Assembly: GCF_023278565.1 (NCBI RefSeq)
Contig: NC_064675.1
Location: 682,001 to 746,000 of the forward strand
DNA length: 64,000 bases
Origin: Colletotrichum lupini
Taxonomy: Eukaryota > Ascomycota > Sordariomycetes > Glomerellales > Glomerellaceae
Reading direction: 5' to 3'
Notes under the pieces: model-generated
Told to the model about the DNA's origin: nothing
Seen by the model: only the letters and a program-made list of their open reading frames with translations
Databases searched by the model: none
Shown: positions 47,332 through 60,000 of the stretch, one piece after another
Position numbering within the stretch: position 1 is the first letter of the stretch
How the letters are laid out: each line of letters opens with the position of its first letter
Made by a program: the position numbers and the translations under genes

Positions 47332-47936
47332 ATGGTTCAACTTACCGAGGTCGAGGACGAGCACTTCCAGTCCGGCCAGGCCGGCCCCATCGACGACGAC
47401 GCCGATTACTCCGACACTGGTATGTATCACTTGTTACCCTTTGAGGCATCAAGCACGTGGATGAGCGTTCGATGATTACTACTATCGCAAAGCCCCCCCC
47501 TTCTGTCGCATCCGTCACAGGAAACCCCCCAAGCTGATCAAAACCCACCCAAGACTCCGAGATCTCTGAGGACAGCGACTACAACCCCCGCGACGAGTCC
47601 TTCGCCGAGCGCCTATACGCCCTCAAGGACATTGTGCCCCCGACCACCCGCGGCTGGATCAGCAACAAGGTCGACTTTGGCGTCAGCGCCGTCCAGAACA
47701 CGTGGTACTACGGCTCCCGCACCGTCTGGGTCGTCTGCGCCACCGCCCTCATGATTGGTGTCCCCCTGGCCACCTGCTGGGCCGAGGACCAGCAGATCGA
47801 GGGCATGGAGCGCGAGTACCGCATGCGCGAGATGGGCGGCGACGCGCTCTTGGCCGCCGGCGAGGGCAAGGAGGGCAGCACGGCTGAGCAGGTCGGCATC
47901 GCTCTCGACCGCTCCGAGGCCAAGCCCGCTCTGTAA
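47332..47936 (+). CDS. tom22: Mitochondrial import receptor subunit Tom22
   Basis: Two exons (47332-47419 and 47554-47936; 134-nt GT-AG intron with a GCTGAT branch-like site) give 156 residues. Tom22 is the central receptor and organiser of the outer-membrane TOM complex, binding presequences on the cytosolic side and again in the intermembrane space. The sequence shows an acidic N-terminal receptor domain (1-45, many Asp/Glu), the conserved stretch ESFAERLYALKDIVPP (44-59), a basic/amphipathic part before one membrane segment (about 86-106, TVWVVCATALMIGVPLA), and a C-terminal acidic tail. Length and layout match fungal Tom22. Normal housekeeping expression is expected; nothing odd seen. Confidence 0.93.
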
Positions 47937-49540
47937 AATCACCAAACTTTCTCGAACACAACACAGAATCAAGAAAGGCGAAGAAAAGACAATGCAAAAG
48001 CGAAGCCGGAAAGAAAAAACCGAGGCTAGCTTATCGAAAGAAATCCCGATCTACGCGCACCAAAAAAAAGCTGAACGACTGTACCACACACCAACCAACC
48101 CCTACTTCTTCCCCCTTTCTCCTCGGGCAGATCTTATTTTTGCGTTTTGCGCTTCGGAAACTGTATATCAAGACAACTCTCTCACACACACCACGACAAC
48201 GGAACTTTGCATGCATTGCGGTCATGGATGGCTTTGGCAGGATGGGGGTTTTCCCTGCCAAGTTTTGCTTGTACTATAGGAAGATTTTCATGAGGGCCGC
48301 GATAGGAATGGCCGTTTGCAATCATGACAAATTCTAATATCCATTCCGTTCCCTGGCATGTTTCGCGTGATTGTTCAATGGGTTTTGCTACCATGTGTAC
48401 TTACTCTTTGTTTGAATTATATCGGCTAAAGTTGGTTCGCGTATTGCAGCATCACGTCTCTACGCAACCTGGGTAAAAGATATCCCCCCGTCTTCAACAG
48501 TCGAATGCAGAACGTGGGCCTTTAGCTTAGGTTGTTTCAATCCCGAATTCTCTTCCGGAACGGGTTTGCTTTGGCCCATCCGCTCACCAGTTGAATCATT
48601 GCGGTTCCCAGGTCTGAGAGCGCTCGCCCTTTGGAGTCAGAAACACTTCGCACTCCCCCGCGGTAGAGGCGAGTCCTTTAGTAGGGTAATGGAGAGAGGG
48701 TGATCTGCCCCGTTGTATCGGCAAAGCGTATCCCCTTTTCATCTTTTCCCATTTGATTATCCTGATGGCTATTAGGTCTGTTACATCGAGGCGTTCTGTC
48801 ACATAATCTTGAATGCCGGCGAGACACCAAGTTGGGGGGGGGGGACTTGGTCTCAAGGCTCGGTTGGGTCCAAGAGACCTTGCCGTGCGTTCGACTCGCG
48901 CATGATCGATGGGCGGACTCTGAGAAGTATTGACTCTTCTCTGAGGCTATTTCAGCCAAGCTCGCAAACGTTTCCCATGGTCTCATATGCCAGGCTGCCT
49001 TGAAGATGCCACGGGAACACTGTAGCTTGGAAGATCTAGGTCGGGTCATCCTGTGAGGCAGTTGAGGCGTGTCATTTGTCTCAAGGAAAGGGGGTTTTCG
49101 AATGATTGATGTGGTAGAAGAGTGAGACTGATGCTGTAAACTAAAGTACAGGTTGGTGCTCAGCAAAATATTTCTCCATCGTGACCTTACCGGTGCAAGC
49201 AGCTTCACACACAGCTGCATGCCATCGCCTCACAGTGTTTACTCACCAACTCCGCCTTCGCATGATGATGAAGATTCTCTAGCATGATCACTACTTCTCC
49301 ACGAAATTATCCTACAGCTCCTTCGTCTCTTAGAAGATGAAGTCGCGCCGAGATATGGACAAGGCTCTCCTCCTTATAGTATTTGAAAATACGATGCGTA
49401 TCTGTGCCCGACCCTGACCTCGGTCCATCCATCTGTGAACCACGAGCCCCCAGAAGTATAAATGCATTTTGTCTAAGAAGCCCAAACCCTCTGGAGGCCT
49501 TCGTATTGCTCTGTTCGATTCCAAGTTCAAGTTAATATCG
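47937..49540. other. Intergenic, no supported gene
   Basis: Between convergent genes (tom22, plus; coiled-coil gene, minus). An open minus frame at 48678-49220 (180 codons) lacks any domain and has an ordinary composition, so I do not call it. A G-run sits at about 48833-48842. Confidence 0.55.
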
Positions 49541-50404
49541 CTATAGTTCGATGACTTCGGGTTGTCCCTGCTTCTTCAAGGCATCCTGAAGCCGTGATAC
49601 CTTGGTCTGCAGAGTAACATTCTCACTGATGCACTTCATGTTGGATTCTCGAAGTTCTTTGATTGTCTGAGCATTAAGGTCGTGACAAGCCTTCAGTTCC
49701 CTCTCGCGCATCTTCAATGAGTCCGAGGCAGCCTGACAATTGTCTTCAGAGTCCTCAAGATCCTTTTCGAGAGTGCTGAGCTGCTCCTTATGGCCGCCCC
49801 TTAGATATCTGATGGTCCTCATCAAAGGAGACAATTCGTTACTCAAGTCAAAGGAAGCGTTGGACGACCGTTCGAGCTCTACCTCCGCATTCTCCAGTTC
49901 CTGTTTGGCATTTCCAAGATCTTTTTTGGTCTCTTTGAGCTCTTGCTGAAGTCCATTCACCTCAGCTCTCAGGGCAAAAGTAATCCTGTCGTAAGTCGTC
50001 GTGGCTTCACGGTGACCACGTATAGACTCGTCTCTCTCAGATTTGACTTTCGAAAGAATCTTCTCGTGGTCCTTTCTAGTCTCATCAAGCCGCCGTAAAA
50101 GATGATCTCGCTCAGCTTCGACATCCGAAAGCTGCTTCTTTGCTTCTCTGTGCTTTGATGTGAAGTCAAATGTCATGTCCTCGCCCAGACGGATCCTGGC
50201 GACTCCATGCGCTTCAACGTTGACCTGGACCTCGTTGAGTCTTCGACGCTTTTCAAAGGGAAAGTCTGCATGGTTCAGCTGATTCTGGGATCCAGAGAAG
50301 GCCGGAGGGCACCATGTGAGCGAATGGCCAGCGCCACTGGTTCCGAAGGAATATTGTAGGCCGCCTGGCCGACCTGGCGGGGTGACCTGATCTTGCTGTC
50401 TCAT
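49541..50404 (-). CDS. Coiled-coil protein, function unknown
   Basis: Single exon, 287 residues. The first ~75 residues are Gly/Pro/Gln-rich and end in a basic patch (KRRRL near 52-56, a possible nuclear signal). From about residue 85 to the C terminus the protein is almost all charged heptad-like helix (runs such as EAKKQLSDVEAERDHLLRRL), predicted coiled coil, with a short break near LSPLMRTIRYLRGG (about 185-200). No catalytic motif. Codon use is less C-biased than in the NADH dehydrogenase gene. It could be a lineage-specific cytoskeletal or scaffolding protein; no function can be assigned. A 5' exon upstream is not excluded. Confidence 0.72.
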   Translation of the reverse strand: MRQQDQVTPPGRPGGLQYSFGTSGAGHSLTWCPPAFSGSQNQLNHADFPFEKRRRLNEVQVNVEAHGVARIRLGEDMTFDFTSKHREAKKQLSDVEAERDHLLRRLDETRKDHEKILSKVKSERDESIRGHREATTTYDRITFALRAEVNGLQQELKETKKDLGNAKQELENAEVELERSSNASFDLSNELSPLMRTIRYLRGGHKEQLSTLEKDLEDSEDNCQAASDSLKMRERELKACHDLNAQTIKELRESNMKCISENVTLQTKVSRLQDALKKQGQPEVIEL

Positions 50405-51684
50405 GGTAGGTAAGGCTTCGCTTCGGTTTATCGTGTAAAGATTCTATCCTTCGATGTGGCTCTGCCTGATTGTGACTTGTGAGAAGGCTAGTCGATATGG
50501 CAGCGAGACATCTAATGTTCGAATTGTCAGCATGGGTCGAGAGGAAATTCCAGAGGAATTTCATCGGAACGAAATAGAAGGAGAGCTTACAAAATGTCAA
50601 TACAAGTTCGTCAAGAACAGGCAATGTGTCAGAGTAGGTCCTCTTGCATTCAAGAGTGATCAATATTTGGAGTTCGGTCGGTGTTCGTCGAGAGAGGTTC
50701 GGGACAAGTATCTCGCGTACAACGCTTCGAACGACTCGATCGACGGGAGACGCCACGGACCTGAGTAGATCGCGTTGCACAACTGAAAGAAATAGAGAGG
50801 GAGACTGGTGGTGGTGGTGTTTTGTAGAAACAAAAGGCGGACAACTGGTGTGGGCGAAGGCGAGAGGCAGCATCAGGGTCAAGTTGAGAGGGAGCAAGTG
50901 GCAACTCTCGACGCTGGTTAACTTCAGTAAGTACCAAAAAGGAAGGGAGGAGAATCACCACGATCGATCCTCCTTCCAACATTCAATACATGTGCTGCCA
51001 CCTTCTTCAACTCAGCTCCTTCGTAGTTTGAGTGAGGTGCTCCTTCTTTCTCAGTGACGGCATCTTGATCATGTGGATCGTGCATGCCTCCTTCAGCACC
51101 AGTACCTCATGCACCGCTAGTCTAAATAGTACTTTGGTCTTTCTCTTCGCGTGTCAATTGTTAATGCGGAACTCACCCCTCGAGCATTTGTCCAGGTAAG
51201 CTGATGTCAGTGCAAGTACTCTTTCCTTCTCGTAATCTTCCCGGTGACCACATGAAGAATGAAACTTCCCTTTTTGCGCGTAGTCTGTGGCCAAAAAATT
51301 GCTGCAGATTGCAGACTTCTCATGGCAGTAGAGGAGCCCTAACAGGCAGGAAGCTGCCTCCCATGGTGGAACCGATCTCACTGGTCCCGGATGCTAGTGA
51401 GTCGGTCAAATTGCAATGCCTCTCTCAAAACAAAACAGGATGAGCACACTTTTTCTTCGCGCTGGTGAACAGACCAAGACAGTGATGATAAGGATGACGA
51501 CGGATAGCTTGAATGCTTCCAGTTCCTATCAGAGTGCATGTAGCTGGTATTACGGGTTATCCCGAACAAGGGACGCAACCACAATCGTCCAATTTGAGCT
51601 GAAAGGTGTCTACATGTATATCTATACCTCCCACGACAACTACTATGAAGCAAAAGATACAGACATAGCAAAAGAAGAACAGAT
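50405..51684. other. Intergenic, no supported gene
   Basis: Promoter side of the coiled-coil gene and 3' flank of the tRNA gene. Short frames only. No T-run terminator for the tRNA could be placed with certainty: on the minus strand the first T-rich stretch (CTTCTTTTGC) lies about 14-22 nt beyond the 3' end. Confidence 0.6.
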
Positions 51685-51805
51685 TGCCCAAAGGCGGAAT
51701 CGAACCGCCGATCTTCTCATCGCGTTCACATATCATCCCTGGATCGCGAAATCTGGAGGAAGAACAAGGTACTAGTGAGACGCTTTACCACTGAGCCATT
51801 CGGGC
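51685..51805 (-). tRNA. tRNA-Thr (anticodon AGT), with 49-nt intron
   Basis: Read on the minus strand it forms a full cloverleaf. The acceptor stem is GCCCGAA/TTTGGGC (one G-T pair) with discriminator A. U8 and A14 are present, with a D arm GCT/AGC and the GTGGT loop. The anticodon stem is TCTCA/TGAGA with loop CTAGTA+A (anticodon AGT), the variable loop is 5 nt, and the T arm is GGCGG-TTCGATT-CCGCC. The intron (plus-strand 51721-51769) lies after position 37, the standard place in eukaryotic nuclear tRNAs. Mature length is 72 nt. Reads ACU/ACC codons after A34-to-inosine editing. Confidence 0.9.
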
Positions 51806-54800
51806 ATTTTGTATCTGTTGATGGAGTCATCGATCGGTGAATGGATTTATATTGCTGTGGACCTCTCTCGCGGAAGAGGAGCCCTAATCGCGTCGAAGAA
51901 TCCGAGAAAAACCGTGGAGTTTTGACGACGTAGGTGGGGACCTAGCCGGCCATATATGGAGTGGACGAACTCGCCCAAACAGGAAAGTCGGTGATGGGAG
52001 TGCAAGGGGGTGTTTCGCTGGGTGACAAGGAGTTTGGAATGGAGGCATACTTTAACGGCGAGCCGGGCAGAAATTTTCATGGGTGACAGGTGAGAGAAAT
52101 CTCTCACGCAGACTTCGATATGAAGATTCGGCCCTGTCGGCGATCCCTACATCGCAAGGCGCCCGCCGGTCTCCCAATTATGAGACGGCACCTATCCGAC
52201 ATATAGACACAGGAAACAACATGTACCAAGCTGAACGACTCATCAATGTTCAAAACCAGGCCCTCCAAGACTGTGAGCCAGTACGTCGGCAACTAAACCA
52301 TCCCATCCGTAAACCCGGCTTCATCAGACGAGTCACATCGGGGACGCACATCTCATGCTGATCTTATAGACTCATAACGACCGCTTATCAACCAACTTCA
52401 TGCGCGCGATTCAGCTCATCATTCGAGTTTTTGACAGATTCGCGAGCTGATATGGACATCTCAGTCTCAACTTACCTCACCTTACTCGCGAGCAGCAAAA
52501 GCATAAACTTTCCACCTTGGTAGCAAGTTTCGGTGAGAAAGAAGTACCTGCCCATCCCAGAAACCACTCAACCTGCGACTTGACGTCTCATTCCCCAGAC
52601 CCGATTCTACCAAGAAAATCACAATTCAAAACACCAAACGCCCGTCAAAAAGCGAAGATCAATCGAACATGTGGGGTGAGGAGTTGACCAGAGAAAAGTA
52701 TCGGCGTCCAAAAAGAAAAAAGTCTTTGTGCGCGAGAGATAGTCACCCGGAAGCCGAACCCAAAAATCGTCGGGGTCGGAACCGTGAGGTAGCTTGAACC
52801 AAGCTTCTTAAAAAAAAAAACCTGTCCGCTTACCATGATGAGAATCAACGTCCCGTCTATCCGCGACAGCCCAGTCTAAGCGGACGGCACCGTACCGACC
52901 TACATACGGACCCGCGGCTCGTTGTGACGACCGTGCCGGCCACAGTAAGACCCCCCGGCCTAGCCGACCCACCATCTGGTCAAGCTTGGTTCTCAAGCAA
53001 GAAAGAAAAAAAAATGTCAAAGTATTCAGACGCTACGTGAACTTTCCTCGGACTACCGTCAATCCGGTTCATTCTCTGCCCAAAGCCACCTTTTTGTCAC
53101 GAGAGATAGGGATAGACAGGGAAAAGCTGGTAGGTCAAACTAGGGCAAGCTTGTCTGTTGTTCACGTATACGATACCGTACCCCCTTCACCCTTCGACTC
53201 ACCTGTAACCTCTTCACCCTCCAAAACCTCGTATCCAGATAAGGTGGTAAGGTCTCCTCCCGCACCATTGCCCGCAAACAAGCCACACCACACACACATG
53301 TCACCTGTACATCCCAGGGTAAACAAACCGTTCCAACCCCCCTTCTTCCCCCTTGAGCTTCGGGGCTGACTTGCGCAAGGGCTAGCCGTCGTTGACATCA
53401 GTATAAACGAATAAATCGCCGCCGGGGGGGGGAGAACGTCAACCGACCCCCGCTCCGTCCCGGCGTCACACCGGAACCTCCTCGCCGAAACCGCCCCCAA
53501 CATCCCGTCGTCCCAAAGTGGGCAATTGAAGGAACTGGAGACAGGGTCCCTTTCTTCCCCCCTCTTCTACGCCAGTACGGATGCATTGTCCGAGAGAACT
53601 CCAGGGTCCAAATGAATGGAAACCTGCTCATCACTCCGTACCATTCTGCCCTCTACCGAATTGATTTTCAATGTATTCTTGCTCATCCTACCCTTCCATT
53701 TCATCCACACGAAGTTCTCTCTCCCCCCCGGCGTCTCGCCTCATCAAGACGCGACACAAAAATCCAACTCCCCTGCTTCTGACCGACTCAAACATCACAC
53801 ATAGGTGCCGAATTCTCCATCATCACTGGCCCCGAAAACTGATAACTCCAAATGACACAAAAACGCGAGCAAAAGAGCCGTGTAAGAAAGTGTAGTAAAC
53901 GAACAGCAAAAACCCACCACAGGCCAAAAGAACACTCACCCCACCAGACTGAGACATCTAGAACCCGGCCCTCCGCCTCACCCGAATACCACCCCACATA
54001 CACAACATCCCGGTTCTCCCATCCAACCCCCAAACCTCGCCCGTCCGTCCCACCACAAGGGGAAAAAAAACCAGTGCCGGTAAACCAGCTTGCATCGCCA
54101 GCTCAGGGAGGAACGAGCCAACGAACGGGGTGGAAGTGGGCTTTCTAGAGTACGGAGTACGGATACTCCTTCCCCTTCCCATTCTCCAAGGGGGAAAAAA
54201 AAAACCCCCACGAACAGCCTCACCCACATCTACTGCGTATCCATCTTCATCCGTCCCACCTCAATTCCTTCCAAAAATCACTCCCTCTCATTCAAAAGTT
54301 ACGACACAGCGTGGCACCGAACCAGACTTAGGCTGACCTTGGAAACCGCGGAAATCGTCCCATCCTCACAAATCCTGGACCCGAGGGGTAGGCGAGACGG
54401 ATCCTCCGTGCTTCTAGAAGGGCGCGGCCGCGCGAGTGCGTGTGATTCCCGTACACCAGCAACATACCCTACTCCGTAGCTTTGATCCTTGATGAGATCG
54501 TCCATGTGCGTCACTTCTCTTGGCAAAAAGGACGACGCCCAGCAAAACATGCAAAGACCTTTTCATCGTGCGGTCCTCATCAGTGTATCAGGTCAACACA
54601 CACTGCCTTACCTACTAAGTCCAAGGCCCGGGTAGACAGACAGTGGCCACTGAACGGTTTCTGCGCTGGGGGGGGCAAACAAAGAAGAGAGAATCACGGT
54701 GGCCACGTGCAACAATATGATCTGAATCAAGTGGTGAATAAATTGATGTCAAGAATAAAAAGAGCTCCTTTTTTTGATAGCTTCCGCGACCTCTCGCGTC

Positions 54801-55419
54801 GCACAGAGCAGATGCCACCCTCCCAAACCCAAGAAATATCCTGCCACCCACTCCCTGAGGTGTTGGTTACACGTTCGCTCCAAGTCTCATCAGACCACAC
54901 CCTGTCCTAATACAACATGACGAACAAGCGCCTTGCTCTACTCCCCGCTTACACCCAGCGTAAGCCCCAGTTGGATAGACCCTAGATCTTCAAGAGCACA
55001 AGACTCCAGATAGCTTCGAGAAGAAAACAAAAAAAGTGCTCCATGACGGCATTTGATGGCCCGATGTCTCGTCCGGTCAAGGCTTGAGAGCTCGTACACA
55101 AAAAAAAAAACAATATTTGCTCAGATCCACGTTTCGAGTTTGGACAGCCCAGGAACAGTTGCGAGACGAAACACCGTGGAGAAAACCCCCGCCCAATCGA
55201 ACCCACACATTGTTTCCGTGACAGTATTCCAAAGCAGTCAGTCGTCTCTCTTCCGCGCAGCGCTATGCAGGTGAACCCCAACTCCGGTATGCTCTGGTCC
55301 TGTCGAGCTCCCAGCCCCGCATCCTACACGCGGCTGGTGTCCACTCAAATAATCGGACGGGAAAGAAGTCAAATCGAGGAAGGATAAGCTTCGAGTATGA
55401 TCAGTAGTGGTATCACCCC
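51806..55419. other. 3.6-kb intergenic region, no supported gene
   Basis: Between the tRNA and the 3' end of ste50. Much of 52.5-54.3 kb is A/C-rich on the plus strand, with many A-runs, and has no consistent frame. TACTCCGTA-type motifs lie at 53633-53640, 54151-54159 and 54470-54478. Nothing I can call a gene. Confidence 0.55.
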
Positions 55420-57006
55420 CTAAATGATACCACCAGGCGGATCATAGCCCGTTGTCGCGCCTCTGGCTCCCAGCCCGGCACTCCCTGGTTGTTCTGACGA
55501 CGCATCGACTTGTGCGTTGTTCGTCTTTCGTAACATGAACATTGGTTTCTTGCCCTCCTTATCCAGCTGCTTGAATAAGATCAGAGGTTTCTCCTCCAGC
55601 CCCAAGCACCGCTCCTGATCGCCGTAGACAATATACAGGGCGTACTGATCCCAGGGTGCATTGATTTGGTATTTTTTGAGGGCGGCGGGCAGCACCTTGT
55701 AGCACGGATCGTCCATACTGACTCGGAATGACTTGAAGATCTCGACAGATGCGTTACTCGTGCTTGGTGTATCGGGGGCTGGGGTTGGTCCGCGTTTCGG
55801 CGCCGTTTGCTGTTCCCGGCCTTTGTAACTATGGTCGTTTTCGGCAAAGGTGGATCGTGTAGAAGGCGTCGGGGCTTCGGAGCGGTCGGAGCGATAGGAT
55901 CGAGAGCCCAAGGTCGCGCCGCCAAGTGTCGGAGGGGAGGTCGGCGAGGGCATGTTCGGGGAAGGATAGCCGGGAGATGTAGCCGTAGCTGAGCCATTCG
56001 TAGCTGCCAGATGCGATGAAGATAACACGGCTCGTTCCGCAGCATTTGAGGGATCCAGCGTTTGCTCCATCGACCTTTCGTGCGTTGTTTGCAGGTGTGA
56101 CGGCGAGTTGTTCTTTGGCGTCGTTCCTAGCATGATTCTCTTGGTAGAGTACTGCCGTTGCAGGCTCATCGACTGAGTGGAAGAGGGTGTTGGAGCGGGT
56201 GGCGATACGGTCTCGTAGCCATAGCCCTGGTTGCTGTTGTTGGAGACGTTGGGCAGTGGTTGTGATGAATCCTTTGCCAAGCGCAACGCAGGCAGCATAT
56301 CCTCCCTCAGCCGTCTGAAGTCTTCGGAGAGTCGACGCAGGTCCTTCTCTACCATGCTCATTCTCTCGTCTCGTAGACGGAGCTGCTCGACCAAGTGCTT
56401 GATATCCTTGAGGGTTGCTGTCGCGTACTGGGCCTCCGCATCGGCAGCTGGGAGAGCACATGTCAGTGGATAGTCTCTGCAAAAGAAATGCGGCGTCACC
56501 TACATAACGGCACATAATGGTCGCTCTCTATTGGTATGTCCTGGGCCTTCTTTACATCATAAACGCTCTTCAGGATAGTGAGGCGATGGCCAACACTGGC
56601 AATACCCATAGACTTCAGGTCATCGTGTTGTAGGGCAACCAAGGCTTCGCCGACAATCTCGTTTTCTAGTTGAAGACGCAATCAGTCAGGTGTCACAATG
56701 CATAGAACAACAAGAAGACCAATGGGGATACGCACCAACAAAGCTGTCGGCATATTGCGCCAAACCGATTGTGCTGATGAAATCGGCGCACTCGTCGGCG
56801 GTCCACTCGGAAATGATGGTCTCGGGTAGGCGGTCGGCGCTGCTACGGTGACCGTAGGTCGTGGGGGTATGCTCGTTGGAAGAGGGGAGTTCGGAGTCGA
56901 TTGGCGAGCCTTCATCGTCGGCGACAGGCGAGTTGGGCCCCAGACTGCGCTCGTATTCGTCGTCGGCATCCGACTCTGCGTAAGCAGTGCCCGAATCGAA
57001 GTTCAT
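55420..57006 (-). CDS. ste50: Ste50-like MAP-kinase pathway adaptor (SAM + RA domains)
   Basis: Three exons give 486 residues: 56736-57006, 56504-56665, 55420-56447; introns of 70 and 56 nt. Ste50 proteins bind the MAPKKK Ste11 by their SAM domain and small GTPases by their Ras-association domain, linking receptors to the mating/filamentation and osmotic-stress kinase cascades. Residues 1-60 are acidic. A SAM domain spans about 66-126 (ISEWTADECADFISTIGL ... VGHRLTILKSV), assembled across the first intron. A coiled-coil segment follows (about 152-195). A long Ser/Pro/Thr-rich linker leads to an RA domain at about 373-448 (FKSFRVSMDDPCYKVLP ... KPMFMLRK). Length and order match filamentous-fungal Ste50 (pathogenicity-linked in several species). 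The C terminus is Gly-rich. Confidence 0.92.
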
Positions 57007-60000
57007 GACTGGCAGCGTTTGATCGGCGGCTCAGTGACAGAGGAGAGGAGAAAGGGTGGAGGTAGAGGTGCGATAGCACGTTGGAGAGGGGTGGCGAGGC
57101 GACGATAGTAAAAGTCGGAACGGCAGGCGGCAATCAGAGAGAGAGAAAGCAAGGCGCGGCAAGTCGAGTCGAATCGAGAATAGGAGAGGGCAGGCTGGAA
57201 GGCGAATCGGGGTCTTGGTGTCAAGAAGCGCCGGCGGTGCCCTCAGCGTGAGGAGGTCGTGGCGGCGGCTGCGGGGGCCCGTTGCAGAAGAGATTGGAAG
57301 TGTGGAAGCAGAAGCAGCACACAGGACTGGGCTGACAGGGTCGGGATCGCGAGCATCGGTTCCTGGGGCAGCAGGTCGGCGTTTCTGTCCGACGAGTTGA
57401 GGTGAGGATGGCGATGTCAAAGGAGAGAGAAGGTGGGAGTTGAGATGCGCAACAGCGAAAGAGGCTCAATGGGGAGACACGCTACTTGGGCAGGCTAAGG
57501 TCGTAGACTGCAGGAGTAAGAGGGACGAGTCGGTTCCAAGATGGGATCGTCGTTCGGGTTCGGGCTCAGGCGAAAAGGTGGAGGAAAGCGTCTGGCAGGC
57601 CGAAGAGCCAACAGCAGAAGACTGCAGTTAGGTAAGGTAGGTAACGGCAGGGCAGTGAGGGCAGCGGGTGCGTGTTCCACTGCTTGAGGGGGAGGGGGGA
57701 TTACCTACCTTAGGTACCTTAGGCAAGGTACCTAAGGACCAAACATGAGGAGTACAAGGGATTTGGTGCGGGAATCCGCTGGAGCAAAAGTAGTTCTTGT
57801 GATGTGCTCCTAAGCCTGGTCTGGTGCCTTCCATGGTAAGGTACCTTTGGGAGGCTGCGTCCGCCGTTGGTAATGGAAGGTGCCTCGAGAAAATGCTGGG
57901 TCGTTTCCCCGTGCGGCGTTCAGTGGCCTGGTCCACGTCCCAGTTGGGTACCTTACCTTACGGTAGTGGAGCCGCAGGTGTGGGCGCGATCCAGGACAGC
58001 CCCCAGCAGTACTTCTGCCCGCCATCCAGTGAGAGGTGCGCCCTGTTGCCTGTGCCAGCCCGGCCCTTACCTTAGCACCTTACACAGTACATGGCAAAGA
58101 TACTGGGCCTTGCCTGTAATGGTACTTACATACGTAGTAGTACTGTGTATGTCCCGGACAGAGAAGCGTGGCCAGGACAAGGAGACAAGAAGGCGGGCGG
58201 GAAACCCATGAAAAGCAAGCAGCTTCCTCTTTTCGGATTGTAATCTGCTTGGTACCTAAAGCCGTACGTCTCAGTCTAGGCGACCTAGTTGAGGCAATGT
58301 ACGATTGGTACAATCTAGGCCTAGAGAAAGAGCAAGGTAAGAGACATACATCCATGGTTGGATCCACGGCCCATGGCACCGATGGCAGATGGTGTTTTCG
58401 TTTCTTTTTCCCCCTTGACATTGCATATGCAAAGCGACAAAATGATGGGCGCAAGTGACCTGGCACACTCACGGGTCACCAGGGCCAGTGGGCGGTAGTG
58501 ACATGCAGATGCCGACGTCAAAAATGGTCTCCCGGCTGGTTGCGAGATGATGATGCATCACCACCACCACCACCATCATACTGAGTACTGAGATACTCCA
58601 TATGCGCCGTGCCGCCTTGTTCGGCCCATTGCCGCGGCCACAAGAGTCTGTTAGCGCCCAAGGGGGTCATCCCTGCGCCATCCACGACATCCACAACATC
58701 CAATTGCTTCCATTGCTTGAAGATGACTCTTTGCCGTCTGCCCGCCTCCCCGCCAAGTTTCTTAGGTGATTAGGTACGATTGATTCTTTCTTACATCCAA
58801 GTATCAGCCTTTGCTTCAACGTTGGCATCTGAATCCCTGACACCTTCAACAAAGCATGCCCTGGCTTGCCTGACATATACCACACACAGTCGCCCATAGC
58901 AATTAATATGCAAGCCCCGGCTATGAAGCTGAAGCTGAAGCTCAACCTACCTTACCAACAGCACATGTCTCTCCCAGCTTCCACCAGTTCCTTGCTTCTC
59001 TCTCAGAAACAGTCTTCGCACACTGCATATTGTGTGCATGGTACCTAGTAGTGCCCAAAAGAGGCTGACGAGTTTTTCCTTCCCGCTGCATCAAACATCA
59101 GTGGCATGTTCCAGAAGCCGCGCCATCTGCGTTCCTCATCTCCCCCATGAACTTGTGCTACCCAACGATGACCAGGTTAATCAAGGTAAACAACGGAATA
59201 ACCTGACAAAGGGGGAAAACAACCCCAGGTAAACAAGAGATTTTTCCAATTTTTGACGGCATGCAAAATGAAAAACGGCCCCGATATCTGCTAACCGGTG
59301 CAACATTGGCACGCTGCCCCTCTCTGTCGGTAATTGGGACCGAGCAGCCCAGCCGTTACCAATCGCTAAGTGATAAGTGGATTATCCTCCTCGACTCTCC
59401 CGTTTCCCGTTTCCCGTTCAGTCCAAGGTCCACCGTCCACCCCTCCAGAACGCCGTGATGCCCTGCCACCGTAACTTCCGGAATATGAGAGATATCAGAG
59501 GGGGAAGTCACCTCTCAGGCTGGTCTCTCAGACTCTCATAGCAGCAAGGAAGAAATATGACCAGTCGATACCCCGTAGTATCTTGCCTCATCTCGCCTTT
59601 CCCCTTTGAAATGACGACCTTCATGTCAAATACAACCTGATTTCTCGCCAGGGTAAGCGACGCGGCTATGTACCTACATCCTATCTCAATCTTGAGGAAC
59701 CTTACCTTGAGGTAGCTCAAGTATCCCGTACGAATACCCGACGGCAACGGGGTGAGTACCTCCTTACTTTGACTTTAACCTCGACAGACAAACACAAACA
59801 CCAGGGCCGAGCACTGAGAGTCAGGAACCCGCAGCGAGAGCCATGCGGTGAAGTCATTATCAGATGCTTTTGCCGTTTCTTCTTTGCTTTACCGTCCAAG
59901 CACCGTCAAGTCCTCCACCAACCACATTGCTCAATCCCAACCACTGCCCGCTCTTGTCTTCCAGTCTGTATGGAATGACCTGGATCACCTTCCCCTCCGT

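Noticed and set aside
48678..49220. 180-codon minus-strand frame
   Set aside because: No recognisable motif and codon usage unlike the confident genes.
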